Positions 1 through 6,961 of a stretch of 9,796 nucleotides of DNA are shown one piece after another. Numbering within the stretch: position 1 is the first letter of the stretch; the number at the start of each line of letters is the position of its first letter. A program made the position numbers and the translations under genes. This stretch comes from Acidimicrobiaceae bacterium. Lineage in GTDB: Bacteria > Actinomycetota > Acidimicrobiia > Acidimicrobiales > RAAP-2. Location of the stretch: NCBI GenBank assembly GCA_003164275.1, contig PLSY01000364.1, positions 1,648 through 11,443 of the forward strand, read 5' to 3'. The notes beneath the pieces were generated by a model. It was not told where the DNA came from, searched no databases, and saw nothing but the letters and a program-made list of their open reading frames with translations.

Positions 1-560
1 ACTTCTTCACCCGCAAGCTCATGCTCATCAAGGAGTCGGACGGCTACGTGGTCATGCCCGGTGGGTTCGGCACCCTGGACGAGGGCTTCGAGCTCCTCAC
101 CCTCCTCCAGACAGGAAAGGCCGAGCCCGCGCCGGTCGTCATGCTCGACGTGCCCGGCGGGACCTTCTGGGAGAAGTGGAACGAGTTCTTGGACAACGAG
201 GTCGCCCCGCGGGGCCTCGTCTCCCCCGAGGACCGGGCGCTCTTCCTCGTCACCGACAGCGTGGAGCAGGCGACCAACGAGCTGCTCGGCTTCTATCGGA
301 ACTACCGCTCGTGCCGGTGGGTGGGCGACCTGCTCGTCATGCGGATGGAGGTGGCCCCGGGGCCCGAGGCCCTGGCCGAGCTGAACCACCAGTTCTCGGA
401 CATCGTGGCCACAGGCCTGATGCGGACGTCGAAGCCACTTCCCCCCGAGCGGAACGACGACGACCAGCTCGACTTGAAGCGACTGGTCTTCCGGTTCGAC
501 AAGATGCACTACGGGCGGCTGCGCCAGATGATCGACGTTCTGAACAGACTGGTCGACTGA
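1..560 (+). CDS. LOG-family nucleotide 5'-monophosphate phosphoribohydrolase (5'-truncated)
   Basis: Only the C-terminal part is present. The frame is open from base 3, with residues FFTRKL preceding the first visible Met at 21, so the true start lies outside the window. The signature MPGGFGTLDE (bases 54-83) is the PGGxGTxxE nucleotide/phosphate-binding motif of the LOG ("lysine decarboxylase-like") Rossmann family. Characterised members hydrolyse cytokinin riboside 5'-monophosphates, or purine/pyrimidine nucleotides, to free base and ribose 5-phosphate. Despite old database names they are not lysine decarboxylases. The segment after about base 290 (YRNYRSCRWVGDLLVMRM and following) is a C-terminal extension that I recall from longer TIGR00730-type bacterial proteins. 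Residues near the end are Arg/Lys-rich and probably helical. The substrate cannot be told from sequence, and a cytokinin role is not implied. The gene ends 34 bp before the stop of the convergent 78-residue gene, with a hairpin between them. Confidence 0.9.
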   Translation, partial: FFTRKLMLIKESDGYVVMPGGFGTLDEGFELLTLLQTGKAEPAPVVMLDVPGGTFWEKWNEFLDNEVAPRGLVSPEDRALFLVTDSVEQATNELLGFYRNYRSCRWVGDLLVMRMEVAPGPEALAELNHQFSDIVATGLMRTSKPLPPERNDDDQLDLKRLVFRFDKMHYGRLRQMIDVLNRLVD

Positions 561-596
561 GACCGGACGGGCGACAGGCCGAAGGGGCGCCCGGTC
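561..596. terminator. candidate bidirectional terminator hairpin between convergent genes
   Basis: GACCGG (561-566) and CCGGTC (591-596) form a perfect 6-bp inverted repeat. An alternative inner stem is GGGCG (569-573) with CGCCC (588-592). It begins immediately after the LOG stop codon and touches the stop codon of the convergent minus-strand gene. The position suits a shared terminator, but neither side has a T-run, so function is inferred from position and symmetry only. Confidence 0.35.
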
Positions 597-831
597 AGGG
601 TCCCTCGTCGAGGCCGGCCGTCATGACCCCGGGCCCGGAGAGGAGCAACACGGCCTTGTCGACCGAGCGACGGGCCCGGGTCATGCGCCTCTCCTCGGCC
701 ACCAAGGTGGCATCGGGGGCGCCTCCGGACCGCACCTCGTCGGCCGCATCCCGCAGTCGCACCAGGGCCAGATCGGCCAGCTCCTCGCTGATGGCGGCCA
801 GCCGCCCGGCGATGTCGGCGGCGTCGGCCAT
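595..831 (-). CDS. small helical protein of unknown function, coupled to acyl-CoA synthetase
   Basis: This gene encodes 78 residues with no cysteine, no signal peptide and no membrane segment. Residues 5-33 and 45-65 look like two amphipathic helices. The second is strongly basic (EERRMTRARRSVDKAVLLL, residues 46-64), and a short flexible Gly/Pro stretch separates them, which suggests a helical hairpin or coiled-coil protein. The ATG lies 3 bp after the stop of the upstream acyl-CoA synthetase, and an AAGGG about 7 nt before it lies inside that gene's end. Co-transcription and translational coupling are therefore likely. G/C is strongly favoured at third positions, as in the neighbours. I do not recognise a characterised family. 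The pattern resembles short uncharacterised actinobacterial proteins with an RRxTRARRSVxKA-like stretch, but that is memory and not a search result. Confidence 0.72.
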   Translation of the reverse strand: MADAADIAGRLAAISEELADLALVRLRDAADEVRSGGAPDATLVAEERRMTRARRSVDKAVLLLSGPGVMTAGLDEGP

Positions 832-834
832 GCC

Positions 835-2469
835 TCAGCCCTTCGCCTCGGGCGTGAGCTCGGTGACGTCGAGCTCCTCGGCGGCGTGACGGGCCCGGAG
901 CACCTTCTTGTCGAACTTGCCCACACTGGTCTTCGGGATCTCCGAGACGAAGGCCCAGCGCTCGGGCAGCCACCACTTGCTCACCCGGTCCGACAGGTAC
1001 TCGGCCAGCACCTCGGGGGTCAGGTCGGCATCCTCTTCGGCCACCACCACGACCAGCGGCCGCTCGCTCCAGCGATCGTCGGGCACGGCGATGACGGCGG
1101 CCTCGGCCACCGCCGGATGGGACATGACCTCGTTCTCCAGCTCGACAGACGAGATCCACTCACCTCCCGACTTGATGACGTCCTTCGTGCGGTCGCTAAT
1201 CATCATGAAGCCCTTGGCGTCGAGCGAGCCGATGTCGCCGGTTCGCAGCCACCCGTCGTGGAAGCGGTCGGGCGTGGGCTCGGCATAGTAGGAGCCGGTG
1301 ATCCAGGGGCCGCGGACCTCGAACTCCCCGACCGAGACCCCGTCGTTGGCCAAGATCGACTCGTCCTCGGCCACGACCCGGACCTCCACCCCGGCAACGA
1401 TCCGGCCCGTCTTCGACTTCCAGATGATCTCCTCTTCGGGAGGGGTGTTCTTCGGTGGGAAGGCGAGCGCGCACACCGGGCTGGTCTCGGTCATGCCCCA
1501 GCCCTGGATGAGTTCGACGCCGAGCTCGTCGTCGAATCGCTCGATCATCTGGCGCGGGACCGCCGCCCCGCCGGCCGTCACCATACGGAGGGACGAGAGG
1601 TCGACCTCGTGGGTCTGGGCGAAACGCAGGACCTCGGTCCAGATGGTCGGGACGCCGGCCGACAGGGTGGGTCGGTGCCGGGCGATGATGGCGGCCAGGG
1701 GCTCGCCCTGGAGGAACATCTGGGGCATGAGGAGGTCGGCCCCGACCATGAAGGCGGCATACGGCGTGCCCCAGGCGTTGGCGTGGAACATGGGGACGAT
1801 GGACAACACCCGGTCCCGCTCGCTCAGGCTGAGCGCCGAGCCCGAGGTCACGGCGAACGAGTGGAGGTAGGTCGAGCGGTGGCTGTAGACCACGCCTTTC
1901 GGGTTGCCCGTGGTCCCTGACGTGTAACACATGGCCGCGGCCTGTCGCTCGTCGAAGCTGGGCCACTCGTAGCCCGGCTCCTCGGCCGCCACCATCTCCT
2001 CGTAGGAGAGGGTCTCGCCCAGCCCGGTGGTGTCGCCGGGGCCGGCCACGATGACGTGCTTGACCGAGGTCAGCTGGTCACGGACCCGGGCGAGCAAGGG
2101 GGCAAGCGAGCCGTCGACGATGATGGCCTCGTCCTCGGCGTGGTTGATGACATAGGCCAGCTGCTCGGGGGGCAGGCGCAGGTTCAAGGTGTGGAGGACC
2201 GCACCCATGGACGGGACGGCCAGGTAGGCCTCTTGGTGGGTCTGGTTGTTCCAGAGGAACGTGCCGACCCGGTCGCTGTCGCCGATGCCCAACCGGGCGA
2301 GAGCTTTGGCCAGGCGCTCGGCGTTCTCGGCCACCTCGGTGAAGGAGGCCTCGATGGACGCCCCGTCCGGTCCGACCACGGTGATGACCAGGCTGTCGCC
2401 GTAGACCAGCTGGCCGTGGCGGAGAATGCCGCTCACCAACAGCGGTGCGTCCTGCATGGTACTGAGCAC
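835..2469 (-). CDS. long/medium-chain fatty-acid--CoA ligase (acyl-CoA synthetase, ANL superfamily)
   Basis: The 544-residue product matches the usual size of AMP-forming acyl-CoA synthetases. These convert a carboxylic acid, ATP and CoA to acyl-CoA, AMP and PPi through an acyl-adenylate. Visible motifs in order are the P-loop YTSGTTGNPKG (182-192), MFHANAWGTPYA (227-238), GWGMTE (323-328), DGWLRTGD (405-412), the hinge region KSGGEWIS (433-440) and PKTSVGK, with catalytic Lys518. The FHxNAW and GEWIS motifs resemble the AlkK/Thermus-type fatty-acid ligases more than acetyl-CoA synthetase. The chain length accepted cannot be read from sequence. There is no signal peptide, so the enzyme is probably cytosolic or membrane-peripheral. 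Start choice: GTG at 2469 has a GGGGAGGA site 6 nt upstream (complement of 2476-2483), whereas ATG at 2457 lies too far from it. The frame stays open to 2940, but that extension is low-complexity and overlaps the divergent gene. The 78-residue gene follows directly. Confidence 0.93.
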   Translation of the reverse strand: MLSTMQDAPLLVSGILRHGQLVYGDSLVITVVGPDGASIEASFTEVAENAERLAKALARLGIGDSDRVGTFLWNNQTHQEAYLAVPSMGAVLHTLNLRLPPEQLAYVINHAEDEAIIVDGSLAPLLARVRDQLTSVKHVIVAGPGDTTGLGETLSYEEMVAAEEPGYEWPSFDERQAAAMCYTSGTTGNPKGVVYSHRSTYLHSFAVTSGSALSLSERDRVLSIVPMFHANAWGTPYAAFMVGADLLMPQMFLQGEPLAAIIARHRPTLSAGVPTIWTEVLRFAQTHEVDLSSLRMVTAGGAAVPRQMIERFDDELGVELIQGWGMTETSPVCALAFPPKNTPPEEEIIWKSKTGRIVAGVEVRVVAEDESILANDGVSVGEFEVRGPWITGSYYAEPTPDRFHDGWLRTGDIGSLDAKGFMMISDRTKDVIKSGGEWISSVELENEVMSHPAVAEAAVIAVPDDRWSERPLVVVVAEEDADLTPEVLAEYLSDRVSKWWLPERWAFVSEIPKTSVGKFDKKVLRARHAAEELDVTELTPEAKG

Positions 2470-2475
2470 GGATAG

Positions 2476-2483
2476 TCCTCCCC
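2476..2483 (-). promoter_or_regulatory. Shine-Dalgarno site fixing the GTG start of the acyl-CoA synthetase
   Basis: Read on the minus strand this is GGGGAGGA, followed by 6 nt and then GTG at 2469. The spacing is right for that GTG and too long for the in-frame ATG at 2457, so the GTG adds four residues (VLST, the first read as Met). Confidence 0.7.
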
Positions 2484-2509
2484 TGTCTCCCCGGGAACCC
2501 GGATATCCG

Positions 2510-2532
2510 AGCATACGACCTCCCATCGAGGT
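2510..2532 (-). promoter_or_regulatory. candidate promoter and operator of the acyl-CoA synthetase
   Basis: Read on the minus strand, TATGCT (complement of 2510-2515) fits a sigma-70-type -10 box about 40 nt before the GTG start. No good -35 box is visible at 17 nt. Just upstream, ACCTC-CCATC-GAGGT (2518-2532) is a 5-bp inverted repeat lying where a -10/-35 spacer would be, a typical place for a repressor operator. The 8-bp palindrome GTGGCCAC (2531-2538) abuts it. Downstream of the -10, CGGATATCCG (2500-2509) is a perfect 10-bp palindrome in the expected leader. All functional roles are inferred. Confidence 0.35.
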
Positions 2533-2623
2533 GGCCACTCTCCGCTGAGGGGTTGCGCGAAGCCCTCGGCCATGCTCGACTGGAACGAGCTCGGGGCCGC
2601 CCGTGGCCGTCGACGGGGAGCAC

Positions 2624-2643
2624 CCCCGGGCGACCACCCGGGG
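2624..2643. other. strong GC hairpin in the divergent intergenic region
   Basis: CCCCGGG (2624-2630), a 6-nt loop and CCCGGGG (2637-2643) form a perfect 7-bp stem. It lies about 106 bp before the wall-hydrolase start and about 155 bp before the acyl-CoA synthetase start. There is no T-tract, so it is a weak candidate for a terminator. It could be a leader structure or simply a product of high GC. Apart from this and the palindromes near 2500-2538, I see nothing recognisable in the 280-bp region 2470-2749. Confidence 0.35.
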
Positions 2644-2735
2644 CGGCGTCGTCTGAGCCTGGCCGCTCACCTCATCCGTGGACCGGCTCACCGAACCGGC
2701 GGCCATCGCCGCCCGGTGGGACGGGACCCTGTGCC

Positions 2736-2741
2736 GAGGAG
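2736..2741 (+). promoter_or_regulatory. Shine-Dalgarno site fixing a TTG start for the wall hydrolase
   Basis: GAGGAG lies 8 nt upstream of TTG at 2750. The residues after that TTG are KKIVVPVV, the normal beginning of a signal-anchor. The other in-frame candidates (ATG 2678, GTG 2741) either overlap this site or would put an unneeded polar stretch before the membrane segment. Confidence 0.65.
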
Positions 2742-2749
2742 TGGTCCAG

Positions 2750-3694
2750 TTGAAAAAGATCGTCGTCCCTGTCGTGCTCGTCGTCGTCGCCCTCTCCATG
2801 GGCCTGGCACTCCTGGTGGTGGTGGTGACTGGGTCAGGGGCCGAGGGCACTCCCACCACCGGGGGCACTGGGGGGACGGGTGGTGGCAGTGCGGGGTCGG
2901 CGGCTGGTGGTGTCGGCCCGGGCACGGCCATTCCGGCCACCTGGGTCTCCCTCTACCAGCAGGCCGCCTCCACCTGTCCGGGACTGTCATGGTCGGTGCT
3001 GGCCGCCATCGGCACCGTCGAGACCGACAGCGGGCAGTCGACCGCTGTCGGCGTGTGGTCGGGAGCCAACGGCGCCGGCGCCGAGGGCCCTATGCAGTTC
3101 GAGCCGAGCACCTTCTCCGCCTATGCCACGGTGGGCCCGGAGGGCACCGTGCCCGCCTCCCCCTACGACCCGGTCGACGCCGTCTACACGGCGGCCGCCA
3201 TGCTCTGCGCCGACGGGGCGGGGACGCCATCTTCGCTGCGGTCGGCCGTCGAGGACTACAACCACTCCGACGTCTATGCGAACACCGTGCTCGCCCTGTC
3301 GTTGGCCTTCCAAGCGAACCCGACCACCTCGGGAACGGTGATAGCTGCCATCTCCTTCGCCGCCGAGCAGTTGAACACCCCTTATCTGTGGGGAGGGACG
3401 GGGACCGGTGGGTTCGACTGCTCGGGGCTCGTCCAGGCCGCCTACCGCCGGGCGGGCATCTCCCTTCCCCGGGTGGCCCAGAGCCAGTTCGACGCAGGAC
3501 CGGCGGTGACGTCGGGCACCTCGGTCGAGCCGGGCGACCTCGTCTTCTTCGGCACTGGCCCGAACAGCGTCGACCACGTCGGCCTCTACGTCGGGGCGGG
3601 CGAGATGATCGACGCCCCCCATACCGGCGCCCTCGTGCGCTTCGACAATGCCGACTGGTCGGACCTGGCCGGCGCCACACGCCCGGCGGCCTAG
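2750..3694 (+). CDS. membrane-anchored peptidoglycan hydrolase: lytic transglycosylase-like plus NlpC/P60 domains
   Basis: From the TTG start the product is 314 residues. Residues 2-26 are KK followed by a long Val/Leu segment, a signal anchor or uncleaved signal peptide. Residues 28-58 are a Gly/Ser/Thr-rich linker. Residues about 65-190 look like a lysozyme-like transglycosylase fold: WSVLAAIGTVETDSG with probable catalytic Glu91, then GPMQFEPSTF (113-122) and AVEDYN (166-171). Residues about 195-310 are an NlpC/P60 endopeptidase: FDCSGLVQAAYRRAG with Cys224, PGDLVFF (261-267), DHVGLYVG with His276, and probable third polar residue His291. It should act outside the membrane, cleaving glycan strands and stem peptides during wall growth or separation. 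NlpC/P60 paired with a transglycosylase domain is known from actinobacterial wall hydrolases and from conjugation or phage proteins. No transfer or phage genes are nearby, so a housekeeping role is more likely. Confidence 0.9.
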   Translation: MKKIVVPVVLVVVALSMGLALLVVVVTGSGAEGTPTTGGTGGTGGGSAGSAAGGVGPGTAIPATWVSLYQQAASTCPGLSWSVLAAIGTVETDSGQSTAVGVWSGANGAGAEGPMQFEPSTFSAYATVGPEGTVPASPYDPVDAVYTAAAMLCADGAGTPSSLRSAVEDYNHSDVYANTVLALSLAFQANPTTSGTVIAAISFAAEQLNTPYLWGGTGTGGFDCSGLVQAAYRRAGISLPRVAQSQFDAGPAVTSGTSVEPGDLVFFGTGPNSVDHVGLYVGAGEMIDAPHTGALVRFDNADWSDLAGATRPAA

Positions 3695-3697
3695 TCG

Positions 3698-3726
3698 GGC
3701 GGCGATGGGCCCCTTGCTTCGCCGCC
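3698..3726 (+). terminator. candidate terminator hairpin after the wall hydrolase
   Basis: GGCGGCGA (3698-3705) and TCGCCGCC (3719-3726) form a perfect 8-bp stem with a 13-nt loop, starting 4 nt after the stop codon. This is the strongest hairpin found in the window. The downstream sequence is only mildly pyrimidine-rich, so it is not a classical T-tailed terminator, which is common in GC-rich genomes. Confidence 0.45.
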
Positions 3727-3763
3727 ATGCTTCCCTGCCCCCTGGCGTGGGTAGAGCCAAGTC

Positions 3764-3991
3764 ATGGATGAAACCACTCCGCCCATGGATCCGGCCAATG
3801 CCGAGCCGACCAACACCGTGGCGACCAATACCGCGGCGACCAACACCGTGGCGAACAAGCCCGTGGAGCCGCTCGTCGTCATCGTGACCGGCACCATGAT
3901 GGTGGTGACCCTGCTGGTCATGTTCATCACGAGGAAGCACCTTCGGGCCCGCCAGATCTCCCCGGCCGACTCCCCCATCCGGGTCGAATAA
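3764..3991 (+). CDS. small single-pass membrane protein with N-terminal T-N-T-x-A repeats
   Basis: This gene encodes 75 residues. Residues 1-36 are polar and Pro/Asn/Thr-rich with no membrane segment, and contain the repeat PTNTV-ATNTA-ATNTV-ANKPV (15-34). Residues 37-55 (LVVIVTGTMMVVTLLVMFI) form one hydrophobic helix. It is followed by RKHLRAR, so by the positive-inside rule the C-terminus faces the cytoplasm and the repeat faces outward. Third positions are almost all G/C, which supports coding on this strand over the antisense reading. No convincing ribosome binding site precedes ATG 3764, and ATG 3785 is an alternative start. It is separated from the wall hydrolase by a hairpin. I recognise no family, and an envelope role is only suggested by topology. 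Confidence 0.6.
   Translation: MDETTPPMDPANAEPTNTVATNTAATNTVANKPVEPLVVIVTGTMMVVTLLVMFITRKHLRARQISPADSPIRVE
3809..3868 (+). repeat. 15-bp tandem repeat inside the small membrane protein gene
   Basis: Copies are 3809-3823 (accaacaccgtggcg), 3824-3838 (two changes), 3839-3853 (identical to the first) and a degenerate fourth, 3854-3868. The unit is a multiple of three, so copy-number change would keep the frame and lengthen or shorten the outward-facing T-N-T-V-A stretch. Confidence 0.8.
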
Positions 3992-4029
3992 ACCACCTCG
4001 GGCATCGATTGGCCGGCGACGGCACAGTC

Positions 4030-4042
4030 CCGCCTCAGGCGG
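4030..4042 (+). terminator. weak hairpin downstream of the small membrane protein gene
   Basis: CCGCC, TCA and GGCGG form a 5-bp stem with a 3-nt loop, 38 bp after the stop codon. There is no T-tract. It could be a terminator for the small gene or chance in GC-rich sequence. Confidence 0.25.
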
Positions 4043-4088
4043 CCTCGAGAGGGTCAGCCCGGATGGGCGGCGCCGGGGTGTGGTCGGA

Positions 4089-4103
4089 TAGCGTGACGGC
4101 GTG
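4089..4103 (+). promoter_or_regulatory. candidate leaderless -10 box of ppc
   Basis: TAGCGT (4089-4094) matches the TANNNT form of a -10 element and lies 6 nt before the GTG start at 4101. No Shine-Dalgarno site is visible. This spacing is what is seen for leaderless transcripts in actinobacteria, where transcription begins at the start codon. No -35 box is evident. The same hexamer sits 7 nt before the start of the DinB-fold gene at 8673. Confidence 0.35.
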
Positions 4104-6916
4104 CCGAGCGCAGTCGACGACTTCGACGCCGGCCCGCTCTACGTCCACGACCCGGCCGCCGCCTACGACCCTGTGCGCTCCGAGGCGCGACACGCGGCCA
4201 TGCGCCACGACATCCGGCTCCTGGCCTCGCTCCTCGGCGAGGAGATCGCCGTGGCCGAGGGGGACGGCATCGTCGAGCTGGTCGAGGACATCAGGGCCCA
4301 CTCGAAGGCGGCCCGGCCGGCCGGCGACGACGCCGGGGCCACCGCCCTCACCCGCCTCCTGGCCTCGATCGAGACCCCCACCGCCTTGTTGTGCGCCCGG
4401 GCCTTCGCCGCCTACTTCCAGTTGGCCAACGTCACCGAGCAGGTGCACAGGTCCTACGAGCTCGGCCATCAGCGCCAGTCCGGGGACACGTGGCTCCACG
4501 ATGCCATGGGCCGGATCGTCGGCCAAGGCATCGACGCCGAGACCATCTCGGAGGCCCTGCAGCGCCTGGAGTTCCGACCCGTCTTTACCGCCCATCCGAC
4601 CGAGTCAGCCCGTCGCTCGATCCTCTCCAAAGTCTTGACGGTCGCCAACCTCCTCCGGGAGCTAGACGGCGAGGAGGGCGCCAACGAGCGGGGCCGGCTG
4701 ATCAGGCGGCTGCGCGAGACCATCGTGTTGCTGTGGCAGACCAACGAGCTCCGCTCGGGACAACCGCGCCCCGAAGACGAGGCCCAGAACCTCATGTACT
4801 ACCTCAACCAGCTCTACTCCGAGACCGTGCCGTGGTCTTGGACGAGGTGGACGAGGAGCTCGCCCGCTTCGGCGTCGAGCTCGACTTCGCCTCGTCCCCC
4901 CTGCGGTTCGGCTCATGGGTCGGGGGCGACCGGGACGGCAACCCGTTCGTCACCCCCGAGCTGACCACCGAGATCCTGCTCATCCAGCACGAGGTGGGGT
5001 TCCGACAGCTGTTCCATCTGCTGGACGAGCTGATCCGGGCCCTGTCGAACTCCACGGCCATCATCGGGGTCACCCCCGAGCTCGCCGCCAGCATGGAGGA
5101 CGACCGTCGCCACCTGCCCGACGTCTACGACCGCTTCATCCGCCTCGACGCCGAGGAGCCCTACCGACTCAAGTGCTCCTACATCCGGGAGCGCTTGACC
5201 AACACCAGGGAGCGGATGAAAGACGACACCGAGCACGAGCCCGGCCGCGACTACCGCCACCTCGAGCAGTTTGTCGCCGAGCTCGCCCTGGTCAGTGACT
5301 CCTTGTCGGCCAACCGGGCCGGGGCGGTGGCCGACGGGATCCTGCGCCGGACGGCGAGCCTCGTCGCCACGTTCGGCTTCGGCGTCGCCACCCTCGACGT
5401 CCGGGAACACTCGGACAAGCACCATGGCGCCTTGGCCCCGATGTTCGACCGCCTGGGCGAGCTCGATCGACCCTATGCGGAGCTGAGCCGGGCCGAGCGC
5501 ACCGACCTTCTCCATCGGGAGCTCGAAGGCACCCGGCCGCTCTCGTTCCCCGACCTCGTCCTCGGCGACGAGGAGGAGAAGACCTACCGGACCTTCCGCA
5601 CCATCGCGGCTGGCCTCGATCGGTTCGGCGACGGCGTGATCGAGAGCTACATCGTGTCTATGACCAGAGGGGCCGACGACATCCTGGCCGCCGTGGTGCT
5701 CGGACGGGAGGCCGGCCTCATGGCGGCCCGGGGCACGGGCACGAGGATCGGCTTCGTGCCACTGCTCGAGACGGTGGCCGAGCTGCGGGCATCGGGCGAG
5801 CTGTTGGACGAGCTGCTGTCGGATCCGACCTACCGCCGGATGGTGAGCGCCCGAGGCGAGGTCCAAGAGGTCATGCTCGGCTACTCGGACTCGAACAAGG
5901 ACGCCGGCGTCACCACCTCCCAGTGGGAGATCCTGAAGGCCCAGCGCTCGCTCCGGGACGTGGCCACGAGCCATGGCGTCGCCCTCCGGCTCTTCCACGG
6001 CCGGGGCGGGACGGTCGGCCGGGGCGGGGGGCCCTCGGCCGAGGCCATCCTGGCCCAGCCCTACGGCACGGTCGACACCTTCTTGAAGGTCACCGAGCAG
6101 GGGGAGGTCATCTCCGACAAGTATGCGCTGGCCTCGCTCAGGCGTGAGCACTTAGAGGCGTGTCTGGCCGCGGTGATCGAGTCGAGCCTCCTCCATCTGG
6201 AGTCCCGCCAGCCCGCCTCGGTCCTCGACCGGTGGTCAGGGGCCATGGAGGTCATCTCCGATGCCGCCGAGACGGCCTACCGGGAACTGCTCGAGGTGGA
6301 CGACTTCGCCCGCTACTTCGGGGACTCGACCCCGGTGGCCGAGCTCGGCCAGCTGAACCTCGGCTCCCGGCCCGCCCATCGCCCCGGCGGCAACCCCGAC
6401 GTGCGGGCCCTCCGGGCCATCCCCTGGGTGTTCGGGTGGACCCAGTCCCGCCAGATCATCCCCGGCTGGTTCGGGGTAGGTGCCGGCATCACCGCCGCCC
6501 GCAGTACCGGCCTCGGCCCCCTGCTGGCCGAGATGTACGCCGAGTGGCCCTTTTTCCGCACGTTCGTGGCCAACGTGGAGATGACTCTGGCCAAGACCGA
6601 CCTGGCCATCGCCCACACCTACGTCGAGGCCCTGGTCGAGCCGTCCCTCCACCATGTCTTCGACCGCATCGCCGACGAGTGCGGCGCCACCGTTGCCGCC
6701 GTCCTCGAGATCACCGGCGAGTCCGACCTCGTGACCTCTCGCCCCCTGCTCAAGCGCTCGCTCGAGACGAGGGACGACTACCTGCGGCCCATGCACCACC
6801 TCCAAGTGGAGCTCCTCGGCCGACACCGGAGAGCCGAGGGCTCCGACCCCGTCCTCCAGCGGGCCCTGCTCATCACCGTGAACGGCATCGCCGCCGGCCT
6901 GCGCAACACCGGCTGA
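4101..6916 (+). CDS. ppc: phosphoenolpyruvate carboxylase, split by an apparent one-base loss near 4830
   Basis: The enzyme converts phosphoenolpyruvate and bicarbonate to oxaloacetate and phosphate with Mg2+, refilling the TCA cycle. Reading starts at GTG 4101 (an in-frame stop at 4089 excludes earlier starts) and gives residues 1-244, including FTAHPTE with catalytic-type His165. After ETVP (ending 4832) this frame degenerates and stops at 4964, while homology resumes in the -1 frame at 4832 (VVLDEVDEEL) and runs to 6916. With one base restored the protein is 938 residues, a normal length. Motifs after the break are GGDRDGNP (275-282), YSDSNKDAG (595-603), FHGRGGTVGRGGGP (632-645), GEVISDKYA, the PWVFGWTQSR region and the canonical C-terminal RNTG. 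Arg635 in HGRGG and the terminal Asn correspond to aspartate-inhibitor ligands in the E. coli enzyme, so allosteric inhibition is plausible. As written, the sequence encodes two fragments. Intact downstream motifs suggest a sequencing error or a very recent mutation. Confidence 0.93.
4824..4834 (+). other. frameshift site in ppc
   Basis: The sequence ACC GTG CC GTG GTC lacks one base between codon 243 and the resumed frame. Restoring one base (for example CC to CCC) gives T-V-P-V-V-L-D-E-V, continuous across both halves. No X-XXY-YYZ slippery heptamer is present, so programmed frameshifting is not supported. Confidence 0.8.
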
Positions 6917-6961
6917 TCCGACCTGCCCCGGTAATCCGCCCGACGGTTCCTCCCCCGCCGA

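Noticed and set aside
886..1920. Plus-strand open frame opposite the acyl-CoA synthetase
   Set aside because: It is an antisense artefact of high GC, and the minus strand encodes the full ANL motif set.
2470..2940. N-terminal extension of the acyl-CoA synthetase reading frame to 2940
   Set aside because: It is Pro/Thr-rich low-complexity sequence, overlaps the divergent wall-hydrolase gene, and a strong ribosome binding site sits at the GTG 2469 start.
2987..3940. Long minus-strand open frame opposite the wall hydrolase
   Set aside because: It is His/Arg/Gly-rich with no motif, and is the antisense shadow of a gene with clear catalytic domains.
3691..4005. Minus-strand 104-residue frame opposite the small membrane protein
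   Set aside because: It also has hydrophobic stretches, but its third positions are less G/C-biased and it would overlap the hydrolase end and its hairpin. The plus-strand reading is better supported.
4824..4834. Programmed ribosomal frameshift in ppc
   Set aside because: There is no slippery heptamer at the site, and I know of no ppc expressed by frameshifting.
4913..6151. Long minus-strand open frame opposite ppc
   Set aside because: It is compositionally biased, and the plus strand carries all the phosphoenolpyruvate carboxylase motifs.
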